Source of the DNA: a bacterium 210917-DFI.7.65
GTDB lineage: Bacteria > Bacillota > Clostridia > Oscillospirales > Oscillospiraceae
Direction of reading: 5' to 3'
Length of the DNA stretch: 64,000 bases
Assembly (NCBI GenBank): GCA_020555865.1
Contig: JAJCJJ010000001.1
Location: forward strand, 124,001-188,000
The notes under the pieces are model-generated. The model ran no database searches and was not told where the DNA came from. It was given only the letters and a program-made list of their open reading frames with translations. Within the stretch, counting starts at the first letter, position 1. Every line of letters begins with the position of its first letter. Shown piece after piece: positions 50,350 through 60,182 of this stretch. The translations under genes and the position numbers were made by a program.

Positions 50350-53300
50350 TCAATCCCACCAGAAGTACCAGACGGTGGACTGCCACAGGGCATCTGCCAA
50401 AGAGCCAATGCTTCCATCCTCATTCTGATCCAGATCCAGGCAGAAGCCATACAGTTCTACTGCTGCATCCATGGCCTTCTCCTTGGGGACGGGGGCCGGG
50501 AGTAGGAATTCCAATTCATCGTGACTCATGGCGGCAGGCACCGCGCCGTACTGCTCGAACCAGTATTTGGCCGCAGCCATCAGCTCCGGTGTGTCGGGGC
50601 AGTCATTCCAGTTTCCGAAGGGCAGGTAGGCGAAGATCTCCCAAGGATTCTTCACCGGGATCTTGGCCAGAATGAGCGGATAGGTCATCTCAGTATCATC
50701 ATCCCAGTAGCTGGAGAAGCGGTCATTAGGTTCTCCGCCCTCCATCTCGCCCAAGACTTCCTCATCCCAGTCCATATCGTCATCTTCGGCTTCTTCCTTG
50801 CGCTGGCCGGTCAATTCCTCCAAAACCGTCTTTCCGTCCTTGACGGGGGTAGAGAGCATCTTCTTCCGGTACTCCGTTACAGCTTTGAGGTCAAATTCGT
50901 AAATGTCTACATCATTCTTCGGGTCGGCGTTCATTACCAGACATTCCAACAGCGTTTCATCATCCGCCTGGATAAGCACGGGAACAAAGCCCTCCCGTAC
51001 CCCCAGCCGCTGGGCGTAGCTGTATGCCGACATGATGGGGTCATCATCTGCCATGGATGGGAAATAGGTACACTCGCAGTCCAAATACTCCATGATGGCC
51101 TGAGCCACCTCGGAAGGCTCCAGTGTGTCCTCGTCGAAGTCCTGTCCCTGCCAGTTAGCAAAGCGTTCTTCGATCACCTCTGCCATAGCCTGATAGTAGT
51201 CCTCGTCAAAGGGGATGAACAGGTAGGCTTCATCTTGGAACTCATCGGAGTGATACCGCTCTGGGCCGAAGAAGCAGAGGGCGTTGTCGTCAACATCGGC
51301 AGGATAGTAGGGACTGTCGCCCTCTCCATAGTAATAGCCCGCAAAGGCACGGCCTTGATGATTGAACAGCACAGAGAACAGACAGCCGTCCAGCTCATCC
51401 CGGATAAACTCCCGCAGATCCACGCTGGCAGAATCAGCCTTGACCTTTTCTACGACCTCTCCGTACTCCGCAAGGAATTCTTCACCCATCAGGTCGTGCT
51501 CCATGCACCAGCGCAGGTAGATGGCCATGTGGTTATAAGCATTGATGGGGTCAATAGGCAGTTCCTTTTCCTCGATGCTCTCGATGTGATAGGAAGCATC
51601 GTCCATCTCACCGTCAAAATCATCATTGGAAAGGGTGCCACGAGTGATAGCATCCTGGCGGGTGGGGTTTACTACAAAACTGATCCCCCTCATTTTGTTC
51701 AGCAGAGCGTCTGTATCATGTTCCAGTTTATAGTCCAACTCGTCCTCATAAAGCGGAATGACCTGATAGAAGTTGACCTCCTCGCCGCTCGGCAGGATGC
51801 AGACCTCGCTGCCATCTTCGGTGTCCTGGGGACCGGTCAGCATGGCGGCGCACAGCTTTGTGTCCTTTGCAAAGTCGTCCTCATTGTCCATGGTATGGCC
51901 AAAGCCCAGCCAGGTATCGCTGGCAATGGGCAGGCGAGCCAGGGTTTTCAGCAGGCGGATGGGCCAATACCACCGCTCATTCTTCAGGGCCTCATGATTC
52001 AGCTTCCAGTTCCCTGGCAGCGCAATGGCCAGTTCCGCCCGCTCCAGCTTGTATTCGGCCAGTTCCTCCGGGACATTCATCCGGTGGGCACCCATACCCA
52101 TTGTAACCAGCGTGTAGTAGTCCCGTTTCTCTGAAGGCGGAACAACGCAGATGTCCACATGGATGTCCGGGGAAGACAGCTCGTGGAACACATTCTCAAA
52201 CTTGCCGAAATACTGCTGAATGTGAGCCTCGACGGCCTCCATCTCCTCCTCGGTGTAGACCTCGGGAACGCCGTTTTCTTCATCCTCGGGCACTTCACCG
52301 TCCGGGTCATCGTCATCATCGTCAGGGTCATCGTCCGATGACGCCCAGGAGATTTTCAGAGTCATCTGCTCCTCCGGCAGTCCGACGCCAGGGCTGCGGG
52401 TGATGGTGTGCTTATCATCTGCATCAAAACCGATGGTCTCCCCATCGTGCAGTTCCACATCGTTCTCCAGCACATAGGACACAAGGCTGGCCAAAAAGTC
52501 CCGCAGATCGCTCGGCTTGGCATCGGTACCCAGTACCTCCATCTCGTCCTTGCCGAACACATCCAGACCGTAGGTGTAGCCATTCATGCCATTCTCGTTT
52601 CTCCACAGACCGAACCAGATCCAGTTGAAGATGGGTAGCTCGCCGTCCTGCATCATGTCGGCAAAGCCCTCATAGAACCGGGGTTCAAACACCACGCCGC
52701 TGGTGTAGATGCCGGTGGCATATTCCTGACGGCAGCAGGCGGCGACCACCTTGGTGTAGAGCTTGCCCTTTTCCAGCAGGTTTTCCTCCTTGCCCAGCAC
52801 CGCCACCATGATGTGGGCGCAGTGCTCTCTGGCAACCTTGACGGCGTCCTCCCACATATAGTTGTTCTCGGCATTCAGTTCCGCTTCGCCGTTAGGGATG
52901 GGATAGGTCGCCAGGCTGACGGCGGCGACCATGTCGCCCACTTCGAACACCAGAGCGTCATCGTCCTTCTCCTCGCTGGCGTCGTATTCATCCACGGCGA
53001 TGTCCCATTTTTCCTTCATGTCCCGGATGAACTGCTTTTTATCCCATTCTGCCTTAGACAGCAGCACAAAGCCGGTGAAGACACCAGTGTGGTCACTCTC
53101 GTCCTCGGCTTCTGCCTCAGCTCGCCTTACAATCTCATCCTGACACGCTTGAATCACTGCCGGGGCGTCCTCGTCCTCAGGGTCCAGCTCGGCCCACCGC
53201 TGGGCGTAGGGGATGGCCTTTTCCTTCTGACCATATAGATACTGATAGCCGTAGGCCATCCGCATATTCCACTCCGCCTTGTCCTGACCTTCTTCTCGGA

Positions 53301-55941
53301 CAGATTCCAGCACCTCAATGGCCCGCCGCAGGGCCTTGTCCCCCTTGTAGCGAGGGGTTCCCTCATCGTGATCCCCGATGATGGCGTAGTTCTCCAGCGC
53401 CCGGGTCAGGGCGTAGGCGGTGCGGTAGTTCCGCCAGTCCTCCGGGATGGCGTTCAGGGCCTGAATACAGCGGGTGTACTCGTCCTTGTCATTCCACTGC
53501 TCCAGCTGCTGGAAGAATTCTTCTTCGTTCTGCGGGGTGTAAGGGATATAGTCCATGCCCGTCAGCGTCTCGTCCAGCTCGGGGACCTGATCTTCATCGT
53601 CCGGTTCCTCCTCGGATGGCGTTTTCAGGTTCACTGTACCTGCCTCCCGGCGGAAGGTGTGGAAAGTGGCCCAGGGGATGTCGCTGTCCTCGAAGAACTT
53701 CTTTGCCATCTGGAGCGCCGCTTCGATGTCCCAGGCGATGAAGTCTACATAGCCGCAGAAAAAGCCGGTGGCTCCGCCGGTGAGGGTGAGAACCTCCGGG
53801 CCGTCGCCGGTGGTGAACACTTCTTCCAGCTTGTCCCGGAAGTCGAAAATCTTATCCGTTCCTTCCTTCTCCCGCAGAGTATCCAGAGGATAGCAGAAGA
53901 AGCCCGCCACCGCGCCGTCGGCATGAAGTGCGTCCATGAAGTCATTATCGGCATTCAGATAGCCGTTGATGAGCGGCACACAGTCGGTGGAACCAGCCAT
54001 CACATCCAGCCGCCAGTCGGCTTCCTGGTCCTTGTTGGGTTCCATTTTGTAGCCGAGGTAACTGTCCAGATAGGCTTCCGGATCGGTGGAGAGGTTCGCT
54101 CCCTTTTCTTTCAGTTTGTCAGGCAGCTGGGACAGAAGGAAGGACGGCTCCGCCTTGGGCTTTTCCAGTACATCGAAGTCATCAATGTACCACATATGGG
54201 AGATCTCACCTAGCACCTGATCGGTGAGGGTGGTGAGCATCCACCAGACTCGGCCTTCCGCCTCCTGAAGCATAGGCAGCAGCTTTTCGCAGTAGGCAGA
54301 GATGGCAAAGCGGTTTTCACCCTGCTCCTCCAGCCAGATCTGCACATCATCCCCAGAGATATTCCATCCATCCTCGGTACGCAGACCGATATTCTGGAGG
54401 GGCTGACGGCCCACAAGGATGTTCCAGTGCTCCAGCACTTCCTTGGGGGCGTGCTTCTGGAAGTAGACCAGCTCAAACAGCTTAACCTTGTCACCCTCCG
54501 GGGTGAGGATCAGCTCGTACTTCTCGCCATTGAAGCCCATCTCGAAAGAGATCTCATCAAAAACCAGATTCAGGGTTTCCTCCATTTGGGCCACGAGTTC
54601 TGCGCCGTGGGTGTGATCTTTGTCCTCGTCCATCATCTGGCGAAGCTGGGCCTCCTGCTCGGCAAAGTTCTTCCATGCAGATTCCGTCCGCTCCCGGAAG
54701 CACTCCCAGAACTGCGGCAAAGTAATGAGACTCTCGCAGTCATCAATGAGTTTTTGGGTATCTTCGTCACCAGGAAGTTTCTTCAGCGCCTTACGGAAAT
54801 AGGGCAATGCCCGGCCCTCCTGATCCAGATAGTAATAGGAATATCCCATACGGAAGTTCCAACGGTAGTCTTCTGCAAAGTAGTCTGCATGGGGTTTCAG
54901 CAAGGAAAGCGCCTTCTGATACAGTTCCCGATCCTCTGGAACAGCCAGGTTGTTGTAGGCGCGGGCCAGTTCACTGTCCATCTCAGGGGTATGCTCCTCG
55001 ACAGGGATAGCCTCCAGCGCGTCAATGATCTTCTGGTATTGCCCCTTTTCATGCCACTTCTGGCACTGCTTCAAAATGTCCATATCAGGCTCCTCCTCGT
55101 CCTCATCCGGTTTCCAGTCTTTGATCTGCTGGAACACGCCATTCTCATCCCGCTCAAAGGCGCAGGGGGCGGGGGTGTTCAGCAGAGGAATGATGTCGGG
55201 ATCGTCGTTGCAGATGGTGTTGAGGCCGTAGATCCCGGCGTTGTTAGGGTCGTCCATGTACTCGTCGCTCTCATCACCGGCGGTGAAGCGCCAGCCGCTA
55301 TCCCAGCCGCCGTCCGGCTTCTCCCGGTAGCAGTAGCCAACCTTGTAGCCCTCCACCGTGATACGGTTGGTGGCAATGCAGCCATCGGCACCCTCCCAGT
55401 CAGGGAGCAGATCTTTTACATCTTCCGCCTTTACATGGTAGTTCCGGTTACGGCCAGAGGCCTCGTACAGCTCTTTCCGCAGCATCTCCACCTGATAAGC
55501 CATATCCGTAATCTCATCCTCGCCCATCATCTCACTGATGTCATAGGACAGGGGATCTTGGACAAAGTCCGCCAGAGCTTTGTCCATGGCCTCGTGTTCC
55601 TCCGGCGTGGCGGTGATGCGGATGCGGCGGGCGGGGGTGTTGTACTCGTCCAGATCCTGAAGGTTTACACTGCCGCTGACGCTGCACTCTAAAAGGATGG
55701 CGGCCAGGTCGGTGACCACATCAATGGCGAAGTGGAAGTCCATCTCCACGCCACCCGAGTGGGTGAACTCCAGATACTCCACGGTCTGGCGGAAGTCCCA
55801 GTTCTGCTTGTCCAGACCGATCTTGGCAAAAATCTCACTGAGCGTGATTTCCTCTTTCTTCTGGTCTTCCAAAAATGCCACAAGGTTCAGACTGTCATCG
55901 GAACCTCCGATAAAGTTGCCCCAGTATTTTTTGATATACAT
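50350..55941 (-). CDS. Giant polyimmunity protein (DUF2185, TPR, DUF4261, SUFU, DUF4253)
   Basis: 1863 residues, AGGAGG 9 nt before the ATG. Residues 1-95 form an N-terminal module (KKYWGNFIGGSDDSLNLV). About 185-270 is DUF2185 (CIATNRITVEGYKVGYCYREK). About 288-405 and 805-935 are TPR-like helices with similar sequences (MGYSYYYLDQ.. and MAYGYQYLYGQ). About 415-775 is unknown. About 950-1200 is DUF4261 (GFVLLSKAEWDKKQF). About 1230-1420 is SUFU (NERWYWPIRLLKTLARLP, TWLGFGHTM). About 1610-1863 is DUF4253, ending STVWYFWWD. Acidic linkers separate modules. It probably binds several toxins; there is no signal or membrane helix. Confidence 0.85.
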   Translation of the reverse strand: MYIKKYWGNFIGGSDDSLNLVAFLEDQKKEEITLSEIFAKIGLDKQNWDFRQTVEYLEFTHSGGVEMDFHFAIDVVTDLAAILLECSVSGSVNLQDLDEYNTPARRIRITATPEEHEAMDKALADFVQDPLSYDISEMMGEDEITDMAYQVEMLRKELYEASGRNRNYHVKAEDVKDLLPDWEGADGCIATNRITVEGYKVGYCYREKPDGGWDSGWRFTAGDESDEYMDDPNNAGIYGLNTICNDDPDIIPLLNTPAPCAFERDENGVFQQIKDWKPDEDEEEPDMDILKQCQKWHEKGQYQKIIDALEAIPVEEHTPEMDSELARAYNNLAVPEDRELYQKALSLLKPHADYFAEDYRWNFRMGYSYYYLDQEGRALPYFRKALKKLPGDEDTQKLIDDCESLITLPQFWECFRERTESAWKNFAEQEAQLRQMMDEDKDHTHGAELVAQMEETLNLVFDEISFEMGFNGEKYELILTPEGDKVKLFELVYFQKHAPKEVLEHWNILVGRQPLQNIGLRTEDGWNISGDDVQIWLEEQGENRFAISAYCEKLLPMLQEAEGRVWWMLTTLTDQVLGEISHMWYIDDFDVLEKPKAEPSFLLSQLPDKLKEKGANLSTDPEAYLDSYLGYKMEPNKDQEADWRLDVMAGSTDCVPLINGYLNADNDFMDALHADGAVAGFFCYPLDTLREKEGTDKIFDFRDKLEEVFTTGDGPEVLTLTGGATGFFCGYVDFIAWDIEAALQMAKKFFEDSDIPWATFHTFRREAGTVNLKTPSEEEPDDEDQVPELDETLTGMDYIPYTPQNEEEFFQQLEQWNDKDEYTRCIQALNAIPEDWRNYRTAYALTRALENYAIIGDHDEGTPRYKGDKALRRAIEVLESVREEGQDKAEWNMRMAYGYQYLYGQKEKAIPYAQRWAELDPEDEDAPAVIQACQDEIVRRAEAEAEDESDHTGVFTGFVLLSKAEWDKKQFIRDMKEKWDIAVDEYDASEEKDDDALVFEVGDMVAAVSLATYPIPNGEAELNAENNYMWEDAVKVAREHCAHIMVAVLGKEENLLEKGKLYTKVVAACCRQEYATGIYTSGVVFEPRFYEGFADMMQDGELPIFNWIWFGLWRNENGMNGYTYGLDVFGKDEMEVLGTDAKPSDLRDFLASLVSYVLENDVELHDGETIGFDADDKHTITRSPGVGLPEEQMTLKISWASSDDDPDDDDDDPDGEVPEDEENGVPEVYTEEEMEAVEAHIQQYFGKFENVFHELSSPDIHVDICVVPPSEKRDYYTLVTMGMGAHRMNVPEELAEYKLERAELAIALPGNWKLNHEALKNERWYWPIRLLKTLARLPIASDTWLGFGHTMDNEDDFAKDTKLCAAMLTGPQDTEDGSEVCILPSGEEVNFYQVIPLYEDELDYKLEHDTDALLNKMRGISFVVNPTRQDAITRGTLSNDDFDGEMDDASYHIESIEEKELPIDPINAYNHMAIYLRWCMEHDLMGEEFLAEYGEVVEKVKADSASVDLREFIRDELDGCLFSVLFNHQGRAFAGYYYGEGDSPYYPADVDDNALCFFGPERYHSDEFQDEAYLFIPFDEDYYQAMAEVIEERFANWQGQDFDEDTLEPSEVAQAIMEYLDCECTYFPSMADDDPIMSAYSYAQRLGVREGFVPVLIQADDETLLECLVMNADPKNDVDIYEFDLKAVTEYRKKMLSTPVKDGKTVLEELTGQRKEEAEDDDMDWDEEVLGEMEGGEPNDRFSSYWDDDTEMTYPLILAKIPVKNPWEIFAYLPFGNWNDCPDTPELMAAAKYWFEQYGAVPAAMSHDELEFLLPAPVPKEKAMDAAVELYGFCLDLDQNEDGSIGSLADALWQSTVWYFWWD

Positions 55942-55956
55942 GCGTCGCGCCTCCTT

Positions 55957-56307
55957 TTATTCCGGCCACTCATCTCCGTCACAACGGCTGATGAAGTCAT
56001 AGTGCAAACTCTCAAAATAGTCGTTGGGATAGGATTCACCGTCCTGATGAAGCTCCAGCCCCTCCAGATCCATCATCTCATTGATATATGCAAGGGTATC
56101 GTGGATACCCGCAATATGTTCGTCCTGAAGCAGCTCGGCCAGCACACCTTTCTGCTCCGGTGTCAGTGCGGCGAGAAGTTCATTTTTCGCCTTGTTGTCC
56201 TCTGTCTTGGGAAAGCCATCACCCTTGACCCACAGGGCCGTCATGCTGTCTTTCCGCTCCACAAGGCCGTCAATAAATGCTTGATACAGTTCCAGCTCCT
56301 TGCTCAT
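55957..56307 (-). CDS. DUF6547-like small acidic protein
   Basis: 116 residues from the ATG at 56307. Helical and acidic: LYQAFIDGLVERKDSMTALWV, LTPEQKGVLAELLQDEHIAGIHDTLAYINEMMD. I associate this pattern with DUF6547, found in Gram-positive immunity loci; role unknown. It lies 15 nt before the giant polyimmunity gene, so is probably co-transcribed. Confidence 0.6.
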   Translation of the reverse strand: MSKELELYQAFIDGLVERKDSMTALWVKGDGFPKTEDNKAKNELLAALTPEQKGVLAELLQDEHIAGIHDTLAYINEMMDLEGLELHQDGESYPNDYFESLHYDFISRCDGDEWPE

Positions 56308-56332
56308 GGCAGATCCTCCATTCCCAAGCAAT

Positions 56333-57181
56333 TTACTTTCGGATCAAACTCCCGTCATCAATGAAGGCAGCTTCCCGGATGCGCCGGAGGGATTCCGGCT
56401 CCAGCAAAAACTCCCGCAGGTTCGGGTCTTCAAAGAAGGACATGGGACGCACCTGCGTCGGTCCGGCAACCGCCCACAGCCGCGATGTTGCCAACCGCTC
56501 CGCTGTCTGGAGCGCCTTCTCCTGCTCGCCCAGATAGAGATAGCGGGCGATTGCGTCCCGATAGGAGGAGTCAGCCATGGGGACGCCTTGGATCTCCTCA
56601 AAGAGATCTACGGCATCCCTGGCGGTTCCGAACATACAGCAGTGGTGATAGAGCTTCCGCCTGGCATCGGGATCGTCCGGCGAGAGCTTCTTATTCTGTT
56701 CCACCAGCTTTGCCCAGAGCTGCTCCTTTGTCTGGGGCTCCTCCGGTTCATGGTAGGGGTAGTTCTTGTCGTTGTCCGCAAAGGGCATAAGGCCCCGTTT
56801 GAGGTAGTCCATCAGGATGTCACAGAACCGGTCCCGCTGGGGGCGGCCGTTCTCAGCCCGGATGCGCGTCTGTTCCTTCGTCAGCGCCTCAATCAGCTCC
56901 TGCTCCCGGTGGAGCTGGATGGCGGCCACCATCATGGCAATCATGTGCTCATCGCTCACATTGCTGTAATACCACTCCTCCAGCCAGGGAAGGATGGTCA
57001 GATCCAAAGCCAGCGCCTTTTCATAGTCCAGGTTGAAATAGGCGACCTCGGCCTTGACCGCCGCAATCTGATGGGGGTATTTATCGGCAAAGGATTCCAG
57101 CGTGTCCAAGGCTTCTTCTTTGCCATCCATGATCTCATAGCAGACCATGCGGACTTTCTTGGGGAGTTTCACCACATCCAT
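56333..57181 (-). CDS. Helical-repeat protein of the immunity array
   Basis: About 282 residues from the ATG at 57181 (GGAGG upstream); the much longer open frame to 57478 is an overlap with the next gene and not protein-like. Helix pairs (LDTLESFADKYPHQIAAVKAEVAYFNLDYEKALALDL) resemble TPR repeats. Also seen: ARYLYLGEQEKALQTAERL. No signal. A scaffold or immunity role fits the context. Confidence 0.65.
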   Translation of the reverse strand: MDVVKLPKKVRMVCYEIMDGKEEALDTLESFADKYPHQIAAVKAEVAYFNLDYEKALALDLTILPWLEEWYYSNVSDEHMIAMMVAAIQLHREQELIEALTKEQTRIRAENGRPQRDRFCDILMDYLKRGLMPFADNDKNYPYHEPEEPQTKEQLWAKLVEQNKKLSPDDPDARRKLYHHCCMFGTARDAVDLFEEIQGVPMADSSYRDAIARYLYLGEQEKALQTAERLATSRLWAVAGPTQVRPMSFFEDPNLREFLLEPESLRRIREAAFIDDGSLIRK

Positions 57182-57194
57182 GTTGACGCCTCCT

Positions 57195-57563
57195 TCAGCC
57201 TTTTTTCTGTAAGTAGTAGGTTCCACACCGGCCCCACAGCCGGGTGTCCAGGTTTTCCTTTCTGATGTCTGCCACCTGCCGAAAGACCGGCGCACCCCGG
57301 ATGCAGGCTCCCACAAAGTAGAGAGCTCCGCAGCCGCGGCAACGCATATAGTGGCAGACGGTATAGTGCTGCTCTGCGTCCAACACCGCGCCGGTGTCCT
57401 CCAGTGGGCAGTCACCGGCGTACAGTTCCATGTCACCCTGCCGCTCCAGCTCCATGAGTTTCTGGAGAAGCTGGTCATATTGGCGGTAGGAGAAGCTTCT
57501 GTCCTCCTTCAGCTGTGCCGCCAGCTGACCACAGAAGGGGCAATTCAGCTTCTTGCTGTCCAT
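57195..57563 (-). CDS. Zinc-ribbon-like small protein
   Basis: About 122 residues from the second ATG (57563), which has GGAGGG 6 nt upstream. CPFC near residue 8 and CRGC near residue 75 suggest a metal-binding site. Ends RLWGRCGTYYLQKKG. Follows the general layout of zinc-ribbon proteins in this array (compare the gene at 61947). Confidence 0.6.
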   Translation of the reverse strand: MDSKKLNCPFCGQLAAQLKEDRSFSYRQYDQLLQKLMELERQGDMELYAGDCPLEDTGAVLDAEQHYTVCHYMRCRGCGALYFVGACIRGAPVFRQVADIRKENLDTRLWGRCGTYYLQKKG

Positions 57564-57577
57564 CTTCATCCCTCCGG

Positions 57578-58045
57578 CTACAGATTACTTTCTACAACCA
57601 TAGTGGTATAGGTCAATGCTGTTTCAGTCCATTCCAAGACTGAGAAAAGAAAGGCTGATTCCTTTTCTGATAAACTTGGCAAACGATCCCGGACAAGGAG
57701 TATCCAGCGTTCCCAGTCCTCTTTCCCAATCCAGTTATCAAAGCAAAGGTCAAATTCCTCCTGTACTTCTCCATTGGTGGGGTCCTTAACCGGAAAGATT
57801 TGTTTCAGCGTGGGGATCAGCAGTTGTTCACAGTCCGGCCAGCCAATGGTGAGGATGGAGCAGTAGCAGTTCCAGTCCTCCCACTGCGGGTCATTCCCAC
57901 AGTCTGGACGAAGGGGCAGGAAGGCCATGTGGATCTTCTCACCACTCTGGGTGTATAGGCGGGGAGTGAGATCGATCTGCCTTTCCCGGATCTTGGGCGG
58001 CAAGAAGCCATGGTAGATTGGGGCGGACAGAGTTTCATCCTTCAT
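57578..58045 (-). CDS. Hypothetical protein of the immunity array
   Basis: 155 residues, acidic, Trp-rich (PQWEDWNCYC, WERWILLVRD). No family recognised; similar size to many immunity proteins. GGAGAACAACAA precedes the ATG. Confidence 0.55.
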   Translation of the reverse strand: MKDETLSAPIYHGFLPPKIRERQIDLTPRLYTQSGEKIHMAFLPLRPDCGNDPQWEDWNCYCSILTIGWPDCEQLLIPTLKQIFPVKDPTNGEVQEEFDLCFDNWIGKEDWERWILLVRDRLPSLSEKESAFLFSVLEWTETALTYTTMVVESNL

Positions 58046-58063
58046 TTGTTGTTCTCCATTCTA

Positions 58064-59701
58064 TCAGTTCACATCCACCCGGATAATAGGTCGGTAGAAG
58101 TCATAGTCGCCGTTCAGTTCATCGTTCTCCTGCACTTCCGGCTTGCAGTGGGGCGAACAGGGTAGAAAACCGAGAAATGGGCCCAGCCCACCGCAGATAT
58201 TGCATCCGCCGTCACCGCCGCAGGTGGTAAGCCTATCAGCCTGCACCACTTCCCGCATATAGGGATCGTAGGCGATGGACAGGCCGAAGAAGTTTGGTTC
58301 CTCCATGTCATAGGGCCGGTTCTCATCCTCATCCATGTCCTCAAACCAGTGCAGACGCATGGAGTAGTCTAACCCATCTCCCCATGGAAACAGGGTCCGA
58401 CATCCGCCGCCACACAGGTAGGCCCACTCGTCCGCCGTGGGCAGGGAGAAGCCCCTGTTTTCCAGCCCGGCAAGAAGCGCATCGTAGTCTGTGCGGTTAT
58501 AGATCCAGGTCTGAAAGCCCTTTTCCGTCCGCTCAATGCGGGCCGACTGATGCAAGGTAAGACTGCTGCTGTCACTCCAGGCAAACTCCCGGAACCCCTT
58601 CAGCCAGTCAGGGTGGGCGGTCAGTCTGGGATCGTCCATTTTGACTGGCTCCCAGCAGAGTTCCTCCAGCTCCCGGCCCACCAGCATGGGGCCAATGGCC
58701 GCCTGCCGAACGGGAGCCATGCTTTCCCGGATCATCTCCTCCGGGTTCTGCGGTTCCATCTCCCACTCCTGGAACAGATACTCCAATTCCTCCCGGCTCT
58801 CCTGATTCAGTCCCACGGCAAACTGCTCCCAGCCCAGGGTGACGGTATCCCCTGGGACAAAGACGAACTCCCGGCCATCTTTCTCGAATATGCCGGTGGT
58901 GCAGCTCTGGCCCCAGCGGTCAAAGGTATATAGACCGAGAAAGGTCATATCATAACGAGTAGCCAGGCTTTCCATCAGCGCCTGCTTCTCGGTGGTTTCC
59001 ATTTGATCGAATTGGGTGCGAGATAGTTTTTCGTTCATGGCAAGTCCTCCTTCGATTCGTTTTGCGTGTTCCAGCAGATAGCTCCGACCATCCTGCTTGG
59101 CCCGCTCCAAGTATTGTGGAAGCAGGTCGGAATGGATGGCATCCAGTGAGACCAGAACGGCGATCCGCTGGTATTCCTGAAGTTCAGGAGAGTAACAGTT
59201 GCGCTCCCAAAACAGCGGAGCGAACTGTTCCACACAGTCAGGACGCAGAGCAGGCATCGCCAAAAGCGCCCGACGGCTCACATATTCATTGGGGTCCTTT
59301 GCGAAATCCAGAATTATATCCCTGACTTTCTGACTACATGAGCATTCCGGCAGATAGGCGGCAAACTGCCACTTGGCCTCACTCTCATTGGAGGCTGCGG
59401 CCCTGCGGCAGAGGCACTCAAACCATTTGGGATGGGAAGTGGTTTCCTGTATAAATCCCTCCGCTTCGTTGGCTCTGGCAATTAAATAGACCATCTCATC
59501 CAGCAGAAAGCTGTCTGCCATTTCTGCATCCATTTGGGTCAACACATGGCAAAAGGCATCAAATATATCATTCCACGCAGGGTAATCGACCTCCCACGCA
59601 CCGCCAATCTCCTCGGTGGTTTTTCCGGGATAAGTGATTTCCTGCCACTGATAAAATTTTCTTGCCTGCTCCAGCAGGCACTCCCTGATGTCCTTTGCCA
59701 T
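58064..59701 (-). CDS. Fused HEAT-repeat and SUMF1-like protein
   Basis: 545 residues in one frame. Residues 1-221 form HEAT-like helices (DPNEYVSRRALLAMPALRPD, YQRIAVLVSLDAI). The rest begins at an internal ATG (59038) with a strong GAAGGAGG 9 nt upstream and carries a C-terminal SUMF1/FGE-like module (FSLPTADEWAYLCGGGCRTLFPWGDG). So this is likely two genes whose stop was lost, with the C-terminal protein still able to start on its own. SUMF1-like proteins without sulfatases are usually structural or ligand-binding. A missing active-site cysteine pair cannot be judged. Confidence 0.7.
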   Translation of the reverse strand: MAKDIRECLLEQARKFYQWQEITYPGKTTEEIGGAWEVDYPAWNDIFDAFCHVLTQMDAEMADSFLLDEMVYLIARANEAEGFIQETTSHPKWFECLCRRAAASNESEAKWQFAAYLPECSCSQKVRDIILDFAKDPNEYVSRRALLAMPALRPDCVEQFAPLFWERNCYSPELQEYQRIAVLVSLDAIHSDLLPQYLERAKQDGRSYLLEHAKRIEGGLAMNEKLSRTQFDQMETTEKQALMESLATRYDMTFLGLYTFDRWGQSCTTGIFEKDGREFVFVPGDTVTLGWEQFAVGLNQESREELEYLFQEWEMEPQNPEEMIRESMAPVRQAAIGPMLVGRELEELCWEPVKMDDPRLTAHPDWLKGFREFAWSDSSSLTLHQSARIERTEKGFQTWIYNRTDYDALLAGLENRGFSLPTADEWAYLCGGGCRTLFPWGDGLDYSMRLHWFEDMDEDENRPYDMEEPNFFGLSIAYDPYMREVVQADRLTTCGGDGGCNICGGLGPFLGFLPCSPHCKPEVQENDELNGDYDFYRPIIRVDVN

Positions 59702-59710
59702 ACGCTTACC

Positions 59711-60172
59711 TCACAATTCTTTGCACAGGTTTCCCAGTTCCAATGCCTGTTCCACAAGGCCCAGGAGCAGGCTGGAAAAATTCTCAGCAATCTCCTCCAG
59801 ATCGGTATAGTCACAGTTATAGCCCCGGACTCTGCCGCTCTCCAAGTCGATAAATACGATACTCCCGTCACCCAATCCTCCGATTGGAAAGGTGGGGCCG
59901 TGGTCATATTCGCTCATGTAATCCTCATAAGCCTCTTGAAAAATCGGGTAGGCTTCTTCCAACTCTTTCAGTGTGAAGATCCACGGCTCCGCCAAATAGC
60001 AGCCGCCGAAGTTCAAAAGTAGCCAGCGGTACTCTGCGGGGATGGGAGTATACCTGCTTTCAAATCGTTTCACAGCATCCTCCGGTTCTGGGCAGGTACC
60101 CTTTGTGAAGGGGCTTACTTTATAAGCAGTTTGAATTTTACTGCGGTTTTTTTCCAAATTCATGTCATGCAT
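59711..60172 (-). CDS. SMI1/KNR4 (SUKH) family immunity protein
   Basis: About 153 residues from the ATG at 60172 (another ATG three codons later). SUKH features are visible: FESRYTPIPAEYRWLLLNFGGCYL, LKELEEAYPIFQEAYEDY, FPIGGLGDGSIVFIDLESGRVRGYNCD. The family neutralises many nuclease toxins. A second SUKH protein is encoded at 47116. Confidence 0.82.
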   Translation of the reverse strand: MHDMNLEKNRSKIQTAYKVSPFTKGTCPEPEDAVKRFESRYTPIPAEYRWLLLNFGGCYLAEPWIFTLKELEEAYPIFQEAYEDYMSEYDHGPTFPIGGLGDGSIVFIDLESGRVRGYNCDYTDLEEIAENFSSLLLGLVEQALELGNLCKEL

Positions 60173-60182
60173 TGTATTTCCC

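Noticed and set aside
50521..55692. Several long plus-strand open frames opposite the polyimmunity gene
   Set aside because: They mirror the acidic codons of the real gene and encode no recognisable domain; no promoter or binding site is present.
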